Positions 26,928-34,320 of a DNA stretch of 42,655 bases are shown piece after piece. Source of the stretch: an uncultured bacterium (GTDB lineage: Bacteria; Myxococcota_A; Polyangia; Polyangiales; Houyiibacteriaceae); NCBI GenBank assembly GCA_938024995.1, contig CALJDU010000067.1, positions 1-42,655 of the forward strand, given 5' to 3'. Made by a program: the position numbers and the translations under genes. Positions within the stretch are counted from its first letter, which is position 1; each line of letters begins with the position of its first letter. The notes below the pieces were generated by a model. It was given only the letters and a program-made list of their open reading frames with translations. It had not been told where the DNA came from and did not search any database.

Positions 26928-29873
26928 ATGCGCGCCCTTTGCCTCCTCACGCTTCTCCTCGCCGTCTCCTTGGTCTCCGCTCCCGCGAGCGCCCAGGTTC
27001 ACGACGTCGTCGACAACACCGCCGCGACCGAGCCGGCGGCTCCTGCGCCTCCCGCGCCACCAAGCGCCGGAGTGGGTGATGGTTTCGGCGGGATGATTGG
27101 CGACGGGACGTTCATGGGCTTTGACTCGGACGTCCTCGGCGGGGTCACGCTTTCGTTGCTCGAGCGCGGCGGGGCCGATTGCTCGATCCCGTCGCCGAAC
27201 ACCGGCGTGGTCTACATCGACAGCATCAGCGGCGGCATCGAAGACACCAGCGGGCTCACGGATGTCGCGGATGAGGGGCGGGCGGCGATCTCTGGCCGCG
27301 GTGTCGCGGGTGGCGCTTCCCCGCTTTCGTTTCCTGCGGGCTTCGCGCCCGACTACGCGATCGCGTTCGCTGATCGTTTCGCGGCGCTCTTTCAGATCGT
27401 CGAGGGCGGGTCACACGTCTTCATTCGAACCCTCACTTCCGCGGTCGGCTGCGACCGCGTCTACGAAGGAATCCAGGTCTCGGATCTCCGGATGGTGTCG
27501 GGCGCTTCGTTTCGCTGGATGGCGACTCTGCTCAACGCCAGCAACGCCTTCCGTTCCAACGAGTTCAATGGTCTCGCCGACGCGCCGGTCGCGAACATCG
27601 GCGCGAACCCGTTCCGCGTGACCACCTTCAACCGTTTCCGTACCGTGGAGACGGTCGAGATCAACGAGATCAACCCGGACACGCCCGGCAGCGACACGGA
27701 AGAGTTCGTGGAGCTCTTCGGACAAGCGAACCTCTTGCTCGACGGGCTCATCCTGGTGGGCTTCAACGGATCGAGCGACCTCAGCTACGCCATCGCTCCG
27801 TTTGAGGCCATCCCGCTCGGGTCACAGACCACGAACGCGGCCGGGTTCTTTACGGTCGGACAAGCCGCCGTCACGCCGGACTTGGTCTACACCGGCTCGA
27901 TCCAAAACGGTGCGGATGGCTTGGGCCTCTACCTGGCGGAGGCGTCCGCGTTCCCGCGCAACACGGCGCCCACCGAAGACGGTTTGGTTGACGCCGTGGT
28001 GTACGGAACGTCCGACGCAGACGACACCGGCTTGCTCGCGATCCTGACGCCGGGTCAGGTCCAGGTGAATGACACGCGCGAAGGCAGCACCGGCCGATGC
28101 GGTGATGGGGCTGGCGGAGCGCGTGACACCTCGCGATACCAAGAGCTCGCGATGGCGACCCCGGGGCGGGCCAACGTGTGTGAAGAGTGCGGCAACGGGG
28201 TGGTTGAGGGCAGCGAAGAGTGCGACGGAGGCGCGTGCTGCACCGACATGTGCACCTTCCAGGCCGCCGATACCAGCTGCCGTGAAGCGGCCGGGGCGTG
28301 CGATGTCGCCGAGGTGTGCAGCGGCAGCGCGGGTGAGTGTCCCGCCGACGAAGTACGTCCGAATCGCGCGCTCTGCCGGCGAAGCGCGGGCGCGTGCGAT
28401 CGCGTCGAGTACTGCGACGGGGTGGACCCGGCGTGCCCGGACGACTCGTTCCGTTCCTCTTCGACGGTCTGTCGCGATGCGACCGGCGTGTGTGACGTTG
28501 CCGAGCGTTGCTCAGGGGACGCCGCCGAGTGCCCAGAGGACATCTTCGACGGAGCCACCGAGTGCCGCGCGTCCGCGGGTCCGTGCGACGTCGCTGAGTT
28601 CTGCGCGGGCGACTCTGGGGAGTGCCCGGAAGATGTCTTCGCGTCGGGGACCGTGTGTCGGGGTTCGGCGGGAGACTGCGACGTGGCCGAGCGCTGCGAC
28701 GGGGCCGAGGCCGGCTGCCCGGCCGATGGTTTCCTTTCATCAGGGACCGTTTGCCGCGAAGCGACTGGTGTCTGCGACCTCGCGGAACAGTGCACCGGCG
28801 GGTCCGCGAGCTGCGCGCCGGACGCGTTCCTGCGTGACGGAACCGCCTGCGCCGACGATGTCGTGTGTGATGGGGCGGAGGTCTGCGCAGCGGGTGTTTG
28901 CACCGCGTCCGCCGACCCGCTTGATTGCGATGACGCAGACGAGTGCACCGCGGACATGTGCGCCGAGCCAGGAGGATGCGCGAACATCGCCATCGCCGGC
29001 TGCTGCAACGTCGACGCGGACTGCGATGACGCGGATGTGTGCACCGCCGATCGCTGCACCGGTCCCGGGGGGCGCTGTGAGGCGGTCGCGATCGCGGGGT
29101 GCTGCGTGGACGACGCGGGCTGCGATGACGGGAACATGTGCACCAGCGACAGCTGCAACCTCGCGACCAACCGCTGCGAGACCATGCCCATCGCGGGGTG
29201 CTGCATGGCCGACGCGGACTGCGACGATATGAACGCCTGCACAACCGACACGTGCGACGCGGCGACCGGGGCGTGTGGTAACGCGATGGTCGACGGTTGC
29301 TGTCTCAGCGATGGAGAGTGCGACGACGGCAACACCTGCACCGCCGACATGTGCTCCGACGCGATGCGCTGCGAGAGCGAGCCGCTCGCGGGGTGTTGCA
29401 CGATGGACAGCGAGTGCGATGACGACAACGTCTGTACGACCGACGTGTGCGACGTAGCGACCGCGCGATGCGCGTCTACCATGATCCCCGGATGCGGGAT
29501 GGACGCCGGCATGGACGCGGGAAGTGACGCGGGAACGGACGCGGGCACCGACGCAGGAAGTGACGCGGGAGTCGATGGCAGCGTAGACGCGGGTTCGGAC
29601 GCGGGCGCTGACGCGGGCGCTGACACGGACGTCGGCGATACCGGACGGCCGACCGATGCGGGTGAGGACACGGGGGACGCGGGCGACGATGCTGGCGATG
29701 ATGCTGGCGACGACGCGGGTGATGACGCGGGGGATGCAGGTGTCGACACGGGCACGCTCGGTGGACCGGCTGGCGGGGCGTGTGGTTGTCGCGCGCCGGG
29801 TGGCGGACCGTCTCCGTCTCCGTGGTTGCTCGGGCTGCTCGGCGTGGTGTTCGTTCGGATTCGCCGGCGCTAA
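26928..29873 (+). CDS. Secreted lamin-tail-domain protein with disintegrin-like and other Cys-rich repeats, MYXO-CTERM
   Basis: 981 aa. Signal peptide at 1-23 (SAPASAQ). Residues about 24-240 are an unassigned secreted domain. A lamin tail domain (LTD) lies at about 242-417 (VEINEINPDTPGSDTEEFVE onward). From about 451 to 641 come six units of about 32 residues beginning CR and containing CDVAE, a C-G pair, CP-D and F. They closely match the CD/E/C/CPxD pattern of animal ADAM disintegrin loops. Residues about 666-856 are six more Cys units (DCDDADVCTADRC type, each ending in AGCC or similar). A DAG-rich acidic linker follows (about 857-941), then GGACGCRAPGG, a hydrophobic helix and RIRRR: a classical MYXO-CTERM with CGC. 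Surface-anchored; function unknown. Confidence 0.85.
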   Translation: MRALCLLTLLLAVSLVSAPASAQVHDVVDNTAATEPAAPAPPAPPSAGVGDGFGGMIGDGTFMGFDSDVLGGVTLSLLERGGADCSIPSPNTGVVYIDSISGGIEDTSGLTDVADEGRAAISGRGVAGGASPLSFPAGFAPDYAIAFADRFAALFQIVEGGSHVFIRTLTSAVGCDRVYEGIQVSDLRMVSGASFRWMATLLNASNAFRSNEFNGLADAPVANIGANPFRVTTFNRFRTVETVEINEINPDTPGSDTEEFVELFGQANLLLDGLILVGFNGSSDLSYAIAPFEAIPLGSQTTNAAGFFTVGQAAVTPDLVYTGSIQNGADGLGLYLAEASAFPRNTAPTEDGLVDAVVYGTSDADDTGLLAILTPGQVQVNDTREGSTGRCGDGAGGARDTSRYQELAMATPGRANVCEECGNGVVEGSEECDGGACCTDMCTFQAADTSCREAAGACDVAEVCSGSAGECPADEVRPNRALCRRSAGACDRVEYCDGVDPACPDDSFRSSSTVCRDATGVCDVAERCSGDAAECPEDIFDGATECRASAGPCDVAEFCAGDSGECPEDVFASGTVCRGSAGDCDVAERCDGAEAGCPADGFLSSGTVCREATGVCDLAEQCTGGSASCAPDAFLRDGTACADDVVCDGAEVCAAGVCTASADPLDCDDADECTADMCAEPGGCANIAIAGCCNVDADCDDADVCTADRCTGPGGRCEAVAIAGCCVDDAGCDDGNMCTSDSCNLATNRCETMPIAGCCMADADCDDMNACTTDTCDAATGACGNAMVDGCCLSDGECDDGNTCTADMCSDAMRCESEPLAGCCTMDSECDDDNVCTTDVCDVATARCASTMIPGCGMDAGMDAGSDAGTDAGTDAGSDAGVDGSVDAGSDAGADAGADTDVGDTGRPTDAGEDTGDAGDDAGDDAGDDAGDDAGDAGVDTGTLGGPAGGACGCRAPGGGPSPSPWLLGLLGVVFVRIRRR
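29496..29750 (+). repeat. Acidic DAG-rich linker repeats
   Basis: Bases 29496-29640 encode repeated x-DAG triads and 29685-29745 encode DDAG tetrads in 12-bp units. They form an acidic, Gly-rich spacer just before the MYXO-CTERM anchor. Similar Asp/Ala/Gly or Asp/Gly/Thr spacers occur in the genes at 37311-39413 and 40777-42504. Confidence 0.85.
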
Positions 29874-29890
29874 GCGGGTCGTCATGCGCG

Positions 29891-29909
29891 CGTGTGCTAC
29901 CAACACACG
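29891..29909 (+). terminator. Stem-loop after the LTD gene, touching the next start codon
   Basis: CGTGTG at 29891-29896 pairs with CACACG at 29904-29909 across a 7-nt loop, with further GC pairing outside through a bulge, followed by ATTTCT. It may terminate the upstream gene or shield the start of the next one. No long T-run is present. Confidence 0.35.
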
Positions 29910-30814
29910 TGCGCATTTCTCCGCCGCGCGATCTCCTCTTCCCCGGGCCGGGCTCGACCACGACGCGCGCGGTGCTCTCTTTCGCGCGCCGGCTCCTCTT
30001 CGATCGCTTCGCCGCGCTCACGGAACCGTCGGGGCTCACGACCTCGACATGGGTCGACTACCAAGCGACGCGCGAGGTGCTCGTCTCGTTTCTGCCAGGC
30101 CGGCCGCATCTGCTCTCGGACTTGCTCGAGGTCCCCACGATCGGTGCCGCGATTCGCTCCCTCTTGTCGGTACGCGGAGATGAGCACGCGCGCGACCTCT
30201 GCGCGCGTTCACTGAACGGGCATATCCTCTTTGAGCTGGCGCAACGCGGTGAGCTGACGGGTTCGCATACGCTGCACGCTCTGCCCGCGCTCTCGCTCCC
30301 CGCACATGCGAAGCAAGTACGGGAGAGCAAGGTCGCGCGATTCTCCGACAAAGGCGCGGTCTTCGATAACGCGGCACCCGAGCGAGATCCTCGCTTCACC
30401 AACGTCGACGGAATCGCGTGTGATCGGGAGCTCGCGGAACCGCTTCGTGGTCTCCTTCAGCGAGACCGCGAAGAAGGTGATGGGACGTTCGCGCGGGATC
30501 TAACGCGGGTCGCGTCCGAGCTGCATCGCGTGAGACCGGGGCCGCTGGCGCTCGGGGCGCTCGTCGTTAGCAGCCCACGCGGGCTCGAACACGCGCTTCG
30601 AGGAGAGCTCGCGGCCCACAAGGTCTTCGCGCTTGCACAGGTGGAGCCGCTCGTGCTCGCGGGCTCTGCGTCACTGGTGCTTGAGGTAGCGCGGTGTTTC
30701 GGGCGACGCGCGAGCGAGGCAGAGCGGGAGCACGCGCTCGCTGCGGTCAGCCGCATATCCCTGACGCGGGTCGGTGAGGCGGTCGTGAAGGAGGCGCGCG
30801 ATCAGTACCGCTGA
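29909..30814 (+). CDS. Hypothetical protein
   Basis: About 301 aa, predicted soluble and largely helical. I do not recognise the family. The GTG at 29909 (VRISPPRDLLFPGPG) is the most likely start because the frame upstream overlaps the preceding gene; GTG 29894 is an alternative and neither has a clear ribosome site. The sequence is rich in Arg, Ala and Leu, with no signal peptide and no membrane helix. A segment near the C-terminus (LGALVVSSPRGLEHALRGEL) looks like a Rossmann or ribosomal-type beta-alpha unit, but this is a weak impression. Its 3' end overlaps the convergent gene at 30802 by 13 bases. Confidence 0.65.
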   Translation: MRISPPRDLLFPGPGSTTTRAVLSFARRLLFDRFAALTEPSGLTTSTWVDYQATREVLVSFLPGRPHLLSDLLEVPTIGAAIRSLLSVRGDEHARDLCARSLNGHILFELAQRGELTGSHTLHALPALSLPAHAKQVRESKVARFSDKGAVFDNAAPERDPRFTNVDGIACDRELAEPLRGLLQRDREEGDGTFARDLTRVASELHRVRPGPLALGALVVSSPRGLEHALRGELAAHKVFALAQVEPLVLAGSASLVLEVARCFGRRASEAEREHALAAVSRISLTRVGEAVVKEARDQYR

Positions 30815-31266
30815 ACGACGAGGTCGCTCTGCCATACACCTCCTGCGCCGAGGTCACGCATCGCGCGCTCGACGACCGACCACGGCATGTCGCGCGGCGC
30901 GACCAGTGAGTAGCTCGGATCCCGTCGCGCTCCCGACGTCTTGACCTTCTGCGTTCGGAAGGTCGCGCGCGAATACTGACGCACCTCGTTGGGCCGCATC
31001 AGTCGGCCGTCGATCCACGCGCGGTAACCGTCATCGGCGATCTCCAGAGAGACGATGAGGTTCCAGCGTAGAGGGCGTCCGTTCGCCATCATCGCGAACT
31101 CGGCGTTCGACAAGAGCAGCGGGCTGTACGGACCGCGCGCCAGCATCAGCAAGATCGCCCCCGCGATGAGCGGCCACATCGGGGCGGAGACGACCATTCG
31201 CCATTGAAGCGCGCGGCGCTTGTGAGCGACGCGATCGATCGCGCCGCGGTGCAGGGTATGAGGCAC
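30802..31266 (-). CDS. Small single-pass membrane protein with ExbD-like domain (second of pair)
   Basis: About 154 aa from GTG 31266, which lies four bases after the stop of the upstream paralogue; a longer start at 31317 would overlap that gene. A basic N-terminus precedes one membrane helix (about 27-45, MWPLIAGAILLMLA). The C-terminal part contains VAPRDMPWSVVERAMRDLGAGG, which resembles the periplasmic ExbD/TolR pattern in which a beta strand and 'P-x-x-V-V' helix follow. ExbD/TolR proteins couple proton flow through an ExbB/TolQ partner to outer-membrane work. No such partner is in the window. Similarity to the neighbour at 31271-31810 suggests a local duplication. Confidence 0.6.
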   Translation of the reverse strand: MPHTLHRGAIDRVAHKRRALQWRMVVSAPMWPLIAGAILLMLARGPYSPLLLSNAEFAMMANGRPLRWNLIVSLEIADDGYRAWIDGRLMRPNEVRQYSRATFRTQKVKTSGARRDPSYSLVAPRDMPWSVVERAMRDLGAGGVWQSDLVVQRY

Positions 31267-31270
31267 TCGC

Positions 31271-31810
31271 TTAGTCCCCGCCTCGTGACGCGCGTCGAGG
31301 CGCGGCCTCGTGAACAACCACGGAGGAGATGGGCGTGAGGACGTAGAAGTCGACGTCGGTCAGGCCCACTTCACGGAGTCGATCCATCGCGTCGCGAACC
31401 ACTGGCCACGGCGTTTCAGAATCCGCGGCGATGGAGACCATGTGGCTCCGCGAGAACGGTTCGTTGGGTCGGAGGATCGCCCAGTTGCTCCGCAGCGTCG
31501 CTAAGTTCGCCATGACCCTTTCGCGGTCGCGGAGGTGAACACCACCGACCTCGACCCGGTACTCCCCGGCGACCTGGGTGATCTTCGCAGACGCGCTCAG
31601 GCGAGAAGGTTCGCCGTGAAGCGCGAAGGGAGCAGCCCGCGGTTTGGACCACGGCCACGGCGAGATCGAACCCGTGTTCGCGAAGACGAAGAACGTGAGG
31701 GGGACGAGAATCGGCCAGAGCTGGGGCGTGACCACGAAGAGGGGCGGACGACGCGACGGTCGATGTCTGGAGATGCGCTGAACGCTCCCGCGGACGGGTG
31801 GCGTGAGCAC
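31271..31810 (-). CDS. Small single-pass membrane protein with ExbD-like domain (first of pair)
   Basis: About 179 aa if the GTG at 31810 is used; the frame stays open upstream to 32032 but that part overlaps the methyltransferase gene and is very basic, so it is unlikely to be coding. One membrane helix (about 28-48, LWPILVPLTFFVFA) is followed by a periplasmic domain of ExbD/TolR type: VEVGGVHLRDRERVMANL, then SIAADSETPWPVVRDAMDRL and a final strand DVDFYVLTP. This matches the ExbD order of strand, helix, strand, 'aD...P...vv..md'. Start uncertain. It probably forms an operon with the smaller paralogue downstream. Confidence 0.6.
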   Translation of the reverse strand: MLTPPVRGSVQRISRHRPSRRPPLFVVTPQLWPILVPLTFFVFANTGSISPWPWSKPRAAPFALHGEPSRLSASAKITQVAGEYRVEVGGVHLRDRERVMANLATLRSNWAILRPNEPFSRSHMVSIAADSETPWPVVRDAMDRLREVGLTDVDFYVLTPISSVVVHEAAPRRASRGGD

Positions 31811-31929
31811 GGACCTGTGGACACGGCGCGCACGCGCGGGTCGCGCCCGTTCAAGAGTCCTCGCCGCGCTCGTCCCAGTGACCTTCACTGCGTTTGGACA
31901 ACGCCGCGCGGCGAGAGTTCTGCGCGACG

Positions 31930-33015
31930 TTACTTTCGCACGAAGACGCGGATCTTCTTGCCGCCGTGATCCGTCATAAACGCGGACTTGAACGGGAGCC
32001 GCGTCCGCGAGACGAGCTTGGCGTCGGGACACGCGATCGCGAAAGGGGAGTCGCCGATGTGTTTGCCGAGCGCGGTGTAGAGCCCGCCGAGGTTTCCGCT
32101 CTCCCCGACCCGTTCGCCATAAGGCGGGTTGGTCACGATGGTCGCGGGCTCGGTCGGCGCGGCGGAGATCGCGGCGTGCGAGAGGGAGACCCGCTCAGCG
32201 ATCCCCGCGCGTTGCGCGTTGCCGGTGGCGTTCGCGAGCGCACCTTCATCACGGTCGCTCCCAAAGATCGGGAACGAGAGCGAGCGAACTTCTTCTTCAG
32301 CGCGGGCGCGGACCTTCTCGAGGCGCGCAGCGTCAAAGAAGGCCAGCCGCGCGAAAGGAAACGCTCTTCGCAGACCGGGGGCGGTGTTCGTCGCGAGGAG
32401 CGCGGCTTCGATCGCGAGCGTCCCGGCCCCCATCATCGGATCTCGGAGCGGACTCTCACGGTCCCAGCCCGACGCGATCACGATCGCGCGCGCGAGGTCT
32501 TCCCGCATCGGCGCTTTGCCGCTCGCGAGCCGGTACCCGCGCCGGTGAAGCGGCCCGCCGCTCGTATCGATCGAGAGCGTGCACTCATCGTTGACCAAGC
32601 GGGCGCGCAGCTCGACGGCTTCTTCGCCTTCGCGAGCGAGCGTCAGCCCTTGCCGCGCTGCGCCTTCGTGGACGCGCTGCTCCACCGCGCCGGTGTGGTA
32701 GAGCTTGGACTTCCGGCAACGCGCGCGGGCCCGGATCCGTGTCCCCGGCGTCAAGAACGAGCTCAGGGGGATCGCCCTGAGCTGCTTGTCGAGCTCGTTC
32801 ATCGCGCGCGCGGAAAAAGTCGCGACGCGAAGAAAGACGTGGCTCGCGAGACCGAGCGCGAGGTTGGCCTCATAGAGAACGTTGTCATGTCCGCTGAACG
32901 CCACGCCGCCCACATCGCGAGAGACGTTCGTGACGCCGCGAAGCGCGAGGACCTCTTGTTCGAGGAGCGGCTCAAGCGCAGGAGCGCAAGCGGCGAAGTA
33001 GCTGCGCGGTTTCAC
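31930..33015 (-). CDS. THUMP-domain SAM-dependent rRNA guanine-N2 methyltransferase (RlmL/YpsC family)
   Basis: 361 aa, starting at GTG 33015 with no clear ribosome site. An N-terminal ferredoxin-like and THUMP RNA-binding region (about 1-160; MKPRSYFAACAPALEPLLEQE) precedes a class I methyltransferase. That part has RRGYRLASGKAPMREDLARA near 160-180, DPMMGAGTLAIEAALLA (SAM-binding loop) near 190, GSDRDEGAL near 255, and the catalytic NPPYGER near 300. The layout is that of the N2-guanine 23S rRNA methyltransferases RlmL (N-terminal half of E. coli RlmKL) and YpsC. The RlmK half is absent. The exact target base is not deducible. Cytoplasmic housekeeping role in ribosome maturation. Confidence 0.88.
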   Translation of the reverse strand: MKPRSYFAACAPALEPLLEQEVLALRGVTNVSRDVGGVAFSGHDNVLYEANLALGLASHVFLRVATFSARAMNELDKQLRAIPLSSFLTPGTRIRARARCRKSKLYHTGAVEQRVHEGAARQGLTLAREGEEAVELRARLVNDECTLSIDTSGGPLHRRGYRLASGKAPMREDLARAIVIASGWDRESPLRDPMMGAGTLAIEAALLATNTAPGLRRAFPFARLAFFDAARLEKVRARAEEEVRSLSFPIFGSDRDEGALANATGNAQRAGIAERVSLSHAAISAAPTEPATIVTNPPYGERVGESGNLGGLYTALGKHIGDSPFAIACPDAKLVSRTRLPFKSAFMTDHGGKKIRVFVRK

Positions 33016-33091
33016 GTAGGTCGTTTATCACGAATGGACGCCGCGCCACGTAAAGCGCGGAAGCGAGCGACCACCGAGCAGAAGACGCGAG

Positions 33092-34264
33092 CTACTTTCG
33101 GTAGGGCGTTCCCATTGGGATCCCGAGCTCGTGCTTCAGCTCCTTGATTCGCGCGCGCAGCGGGAGGATGAAGTCCATGCTCACGGTTTGATTCTTGGTC
33201 TTTTGGGCGCGCGCGGTGTGCCACTTTGAGAGCGAGAGCCGTGCCACCGCGCGCGCATACTCACCGCCCTTTTTGCCCCAACGACTGCGCGCTTTGAGCA
33301 GACCAAAGGCGCTCCCGACCAGCTCCACGTCGTCTTGGGTCAGGTGGCCGAAGACCACCTCGTCCTGAAGGAACTGCCGGATGATGCGGCCGCGTCGGCG
33401 AACCAACGTGATCACGATCAACAGGAAGACCCCGACGAAGACGAACCAGACCAAGAGCGAGACGAGGAAGAAAATGAGTCCGCTCTCGCCGAGGCTCCCT
33501 GCGAGGGTCGCGCTCCCGTTCCAGATCGCGTGGAGCAGGCACGCGCCGCCATAGCCGATGAAGGGCGCGGTGTAGCGAACCCACGGCGTCTCTGTCTCCC
33601 GCGCGACGCCGAACCCAATCCCGGTCATCGCGGTGTAGACCGGGTGACCCCATGGCGCGATGATCCCGCGGAAGACGAACGTTCCGGTGAGCGCGAGCGC
33701 GCCTCCCTGTTCCGCGGCTCGCGCGTAGTAGATGACGTTCTCGACCGCCGCGAACCCGATCGCGACGAACGTGGCGTAGATGATTCCGTCGACCACGCCG
33801 TCGAACTCTCGACGCAAAAAGAAGAACACCCCGAAGACGCCGAGTCCCTTGAAACCCTCTTCGACGATCGGCGCGCTGACGACGGCGGAGAGCGTCTCGG
33901 CCGCGGCCTCCCCGCCGACGAAGAATCCACACAGCCCGACGCCGGTGTTGATGACGCCGGAGAACCCGCAGGCCGCGATCGCGCCCCAGAACAAGATCCC
34001 GAGGAGCGCGTACCACGGCTCCGGATCGTAGCGATCGAGGAGCCGAGGAACGGTCAGGTACATCACGCCGGCGGGCAAGGCGAGGAACGCGGCCATACAC
34101 ATCAGGCCGAGCGCGCGGCCGGCGTTGTCCGAGAAGAGCGGCGGCAACAAGAGAAAGCCGACGAGCAGCGTCCCGCCGATAAGCTGTCCGACGATGTAAA
34201 GCGCGAGGCCAATCTTCTGGAGCTTCTTTTCGGATTCCGGGAGCGGGGTCGCGCTGGACGCCAT
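33092..34264 (-). CDS. PrsW-family intramembrane metalloprotease
   Basis: 390 aa. ATG 34264 is chosen because GAAAGAAGG precedes it and the upstream open frame has no support. About eight to nine membrane helices. All PrsW motifs are visible: EEGFK (Glu135-Glu136), FDGVVDGIIYATFVAIGFAAVEN at about 150-172, HPVYTAMTGIGFG, and HAIWN. In Bacillus PrsW makes the site-1 cut of an anti-sigma factor; related proteins act in membrane signalling. The C-terminal 100 residues are cytosolic, basic and unassigned (RARSRWGKKGGEYARAVARL). It lies among genes for surface-anchored proteins, but no anti-sigma factor is nearby, so its substrate is unknown. Divergent from the LigD-like gene across 56 bases. Confidence 0.85.
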   Translation of the reverse strand: MASSATPLPESEKKLQKIGLALYIVGQLIGGTLLVGFLLLPPLFSDNAGRALGLMCMAAFLALPAGVMYLTVPRLLDRYDPEPWYALLGILFWGAIAACGFSGVINTGVGLCGFFVGGEAAAETLSAVVSAPIVEEGFKGLGVFGVFFFLRREFDGVVDGIIYATFVAIGFAAVENVIYYARAAEQGGALALTGTFVFRGIIAPWGHPVYTAMTGIGFGVARETETPWVRYTAPFIGYGGACLLHAIWNGSATLAGSLGESGLIFFLVSLLVWFVFVGVFLLIVITLVRRRGRIIRQFLQDEVVFGHLTQDDVELVGSAFGLLKARSRWGKKGGEYARAVARLSLSKWHTARAQKTKNQTVSMDFILPLRARIKELKHELGIPMGTPYRK

Positions 34265-34320
34265 GTGCCTTCTTTCGTGGTGACCTTCGGAGATGATAAT
34301 CACACACCGAAGACGGTGGC

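Noticed and set aside
19100..31904. Shared 13-mer GTTTGGACAACGC at 19100-19112 and 31892-31904, both noncoding
   Set aside because: Exact 13-mer pairs are expected several times by chance in a GC-rich window of this size, and no third copy or symmetry supports a binding site.
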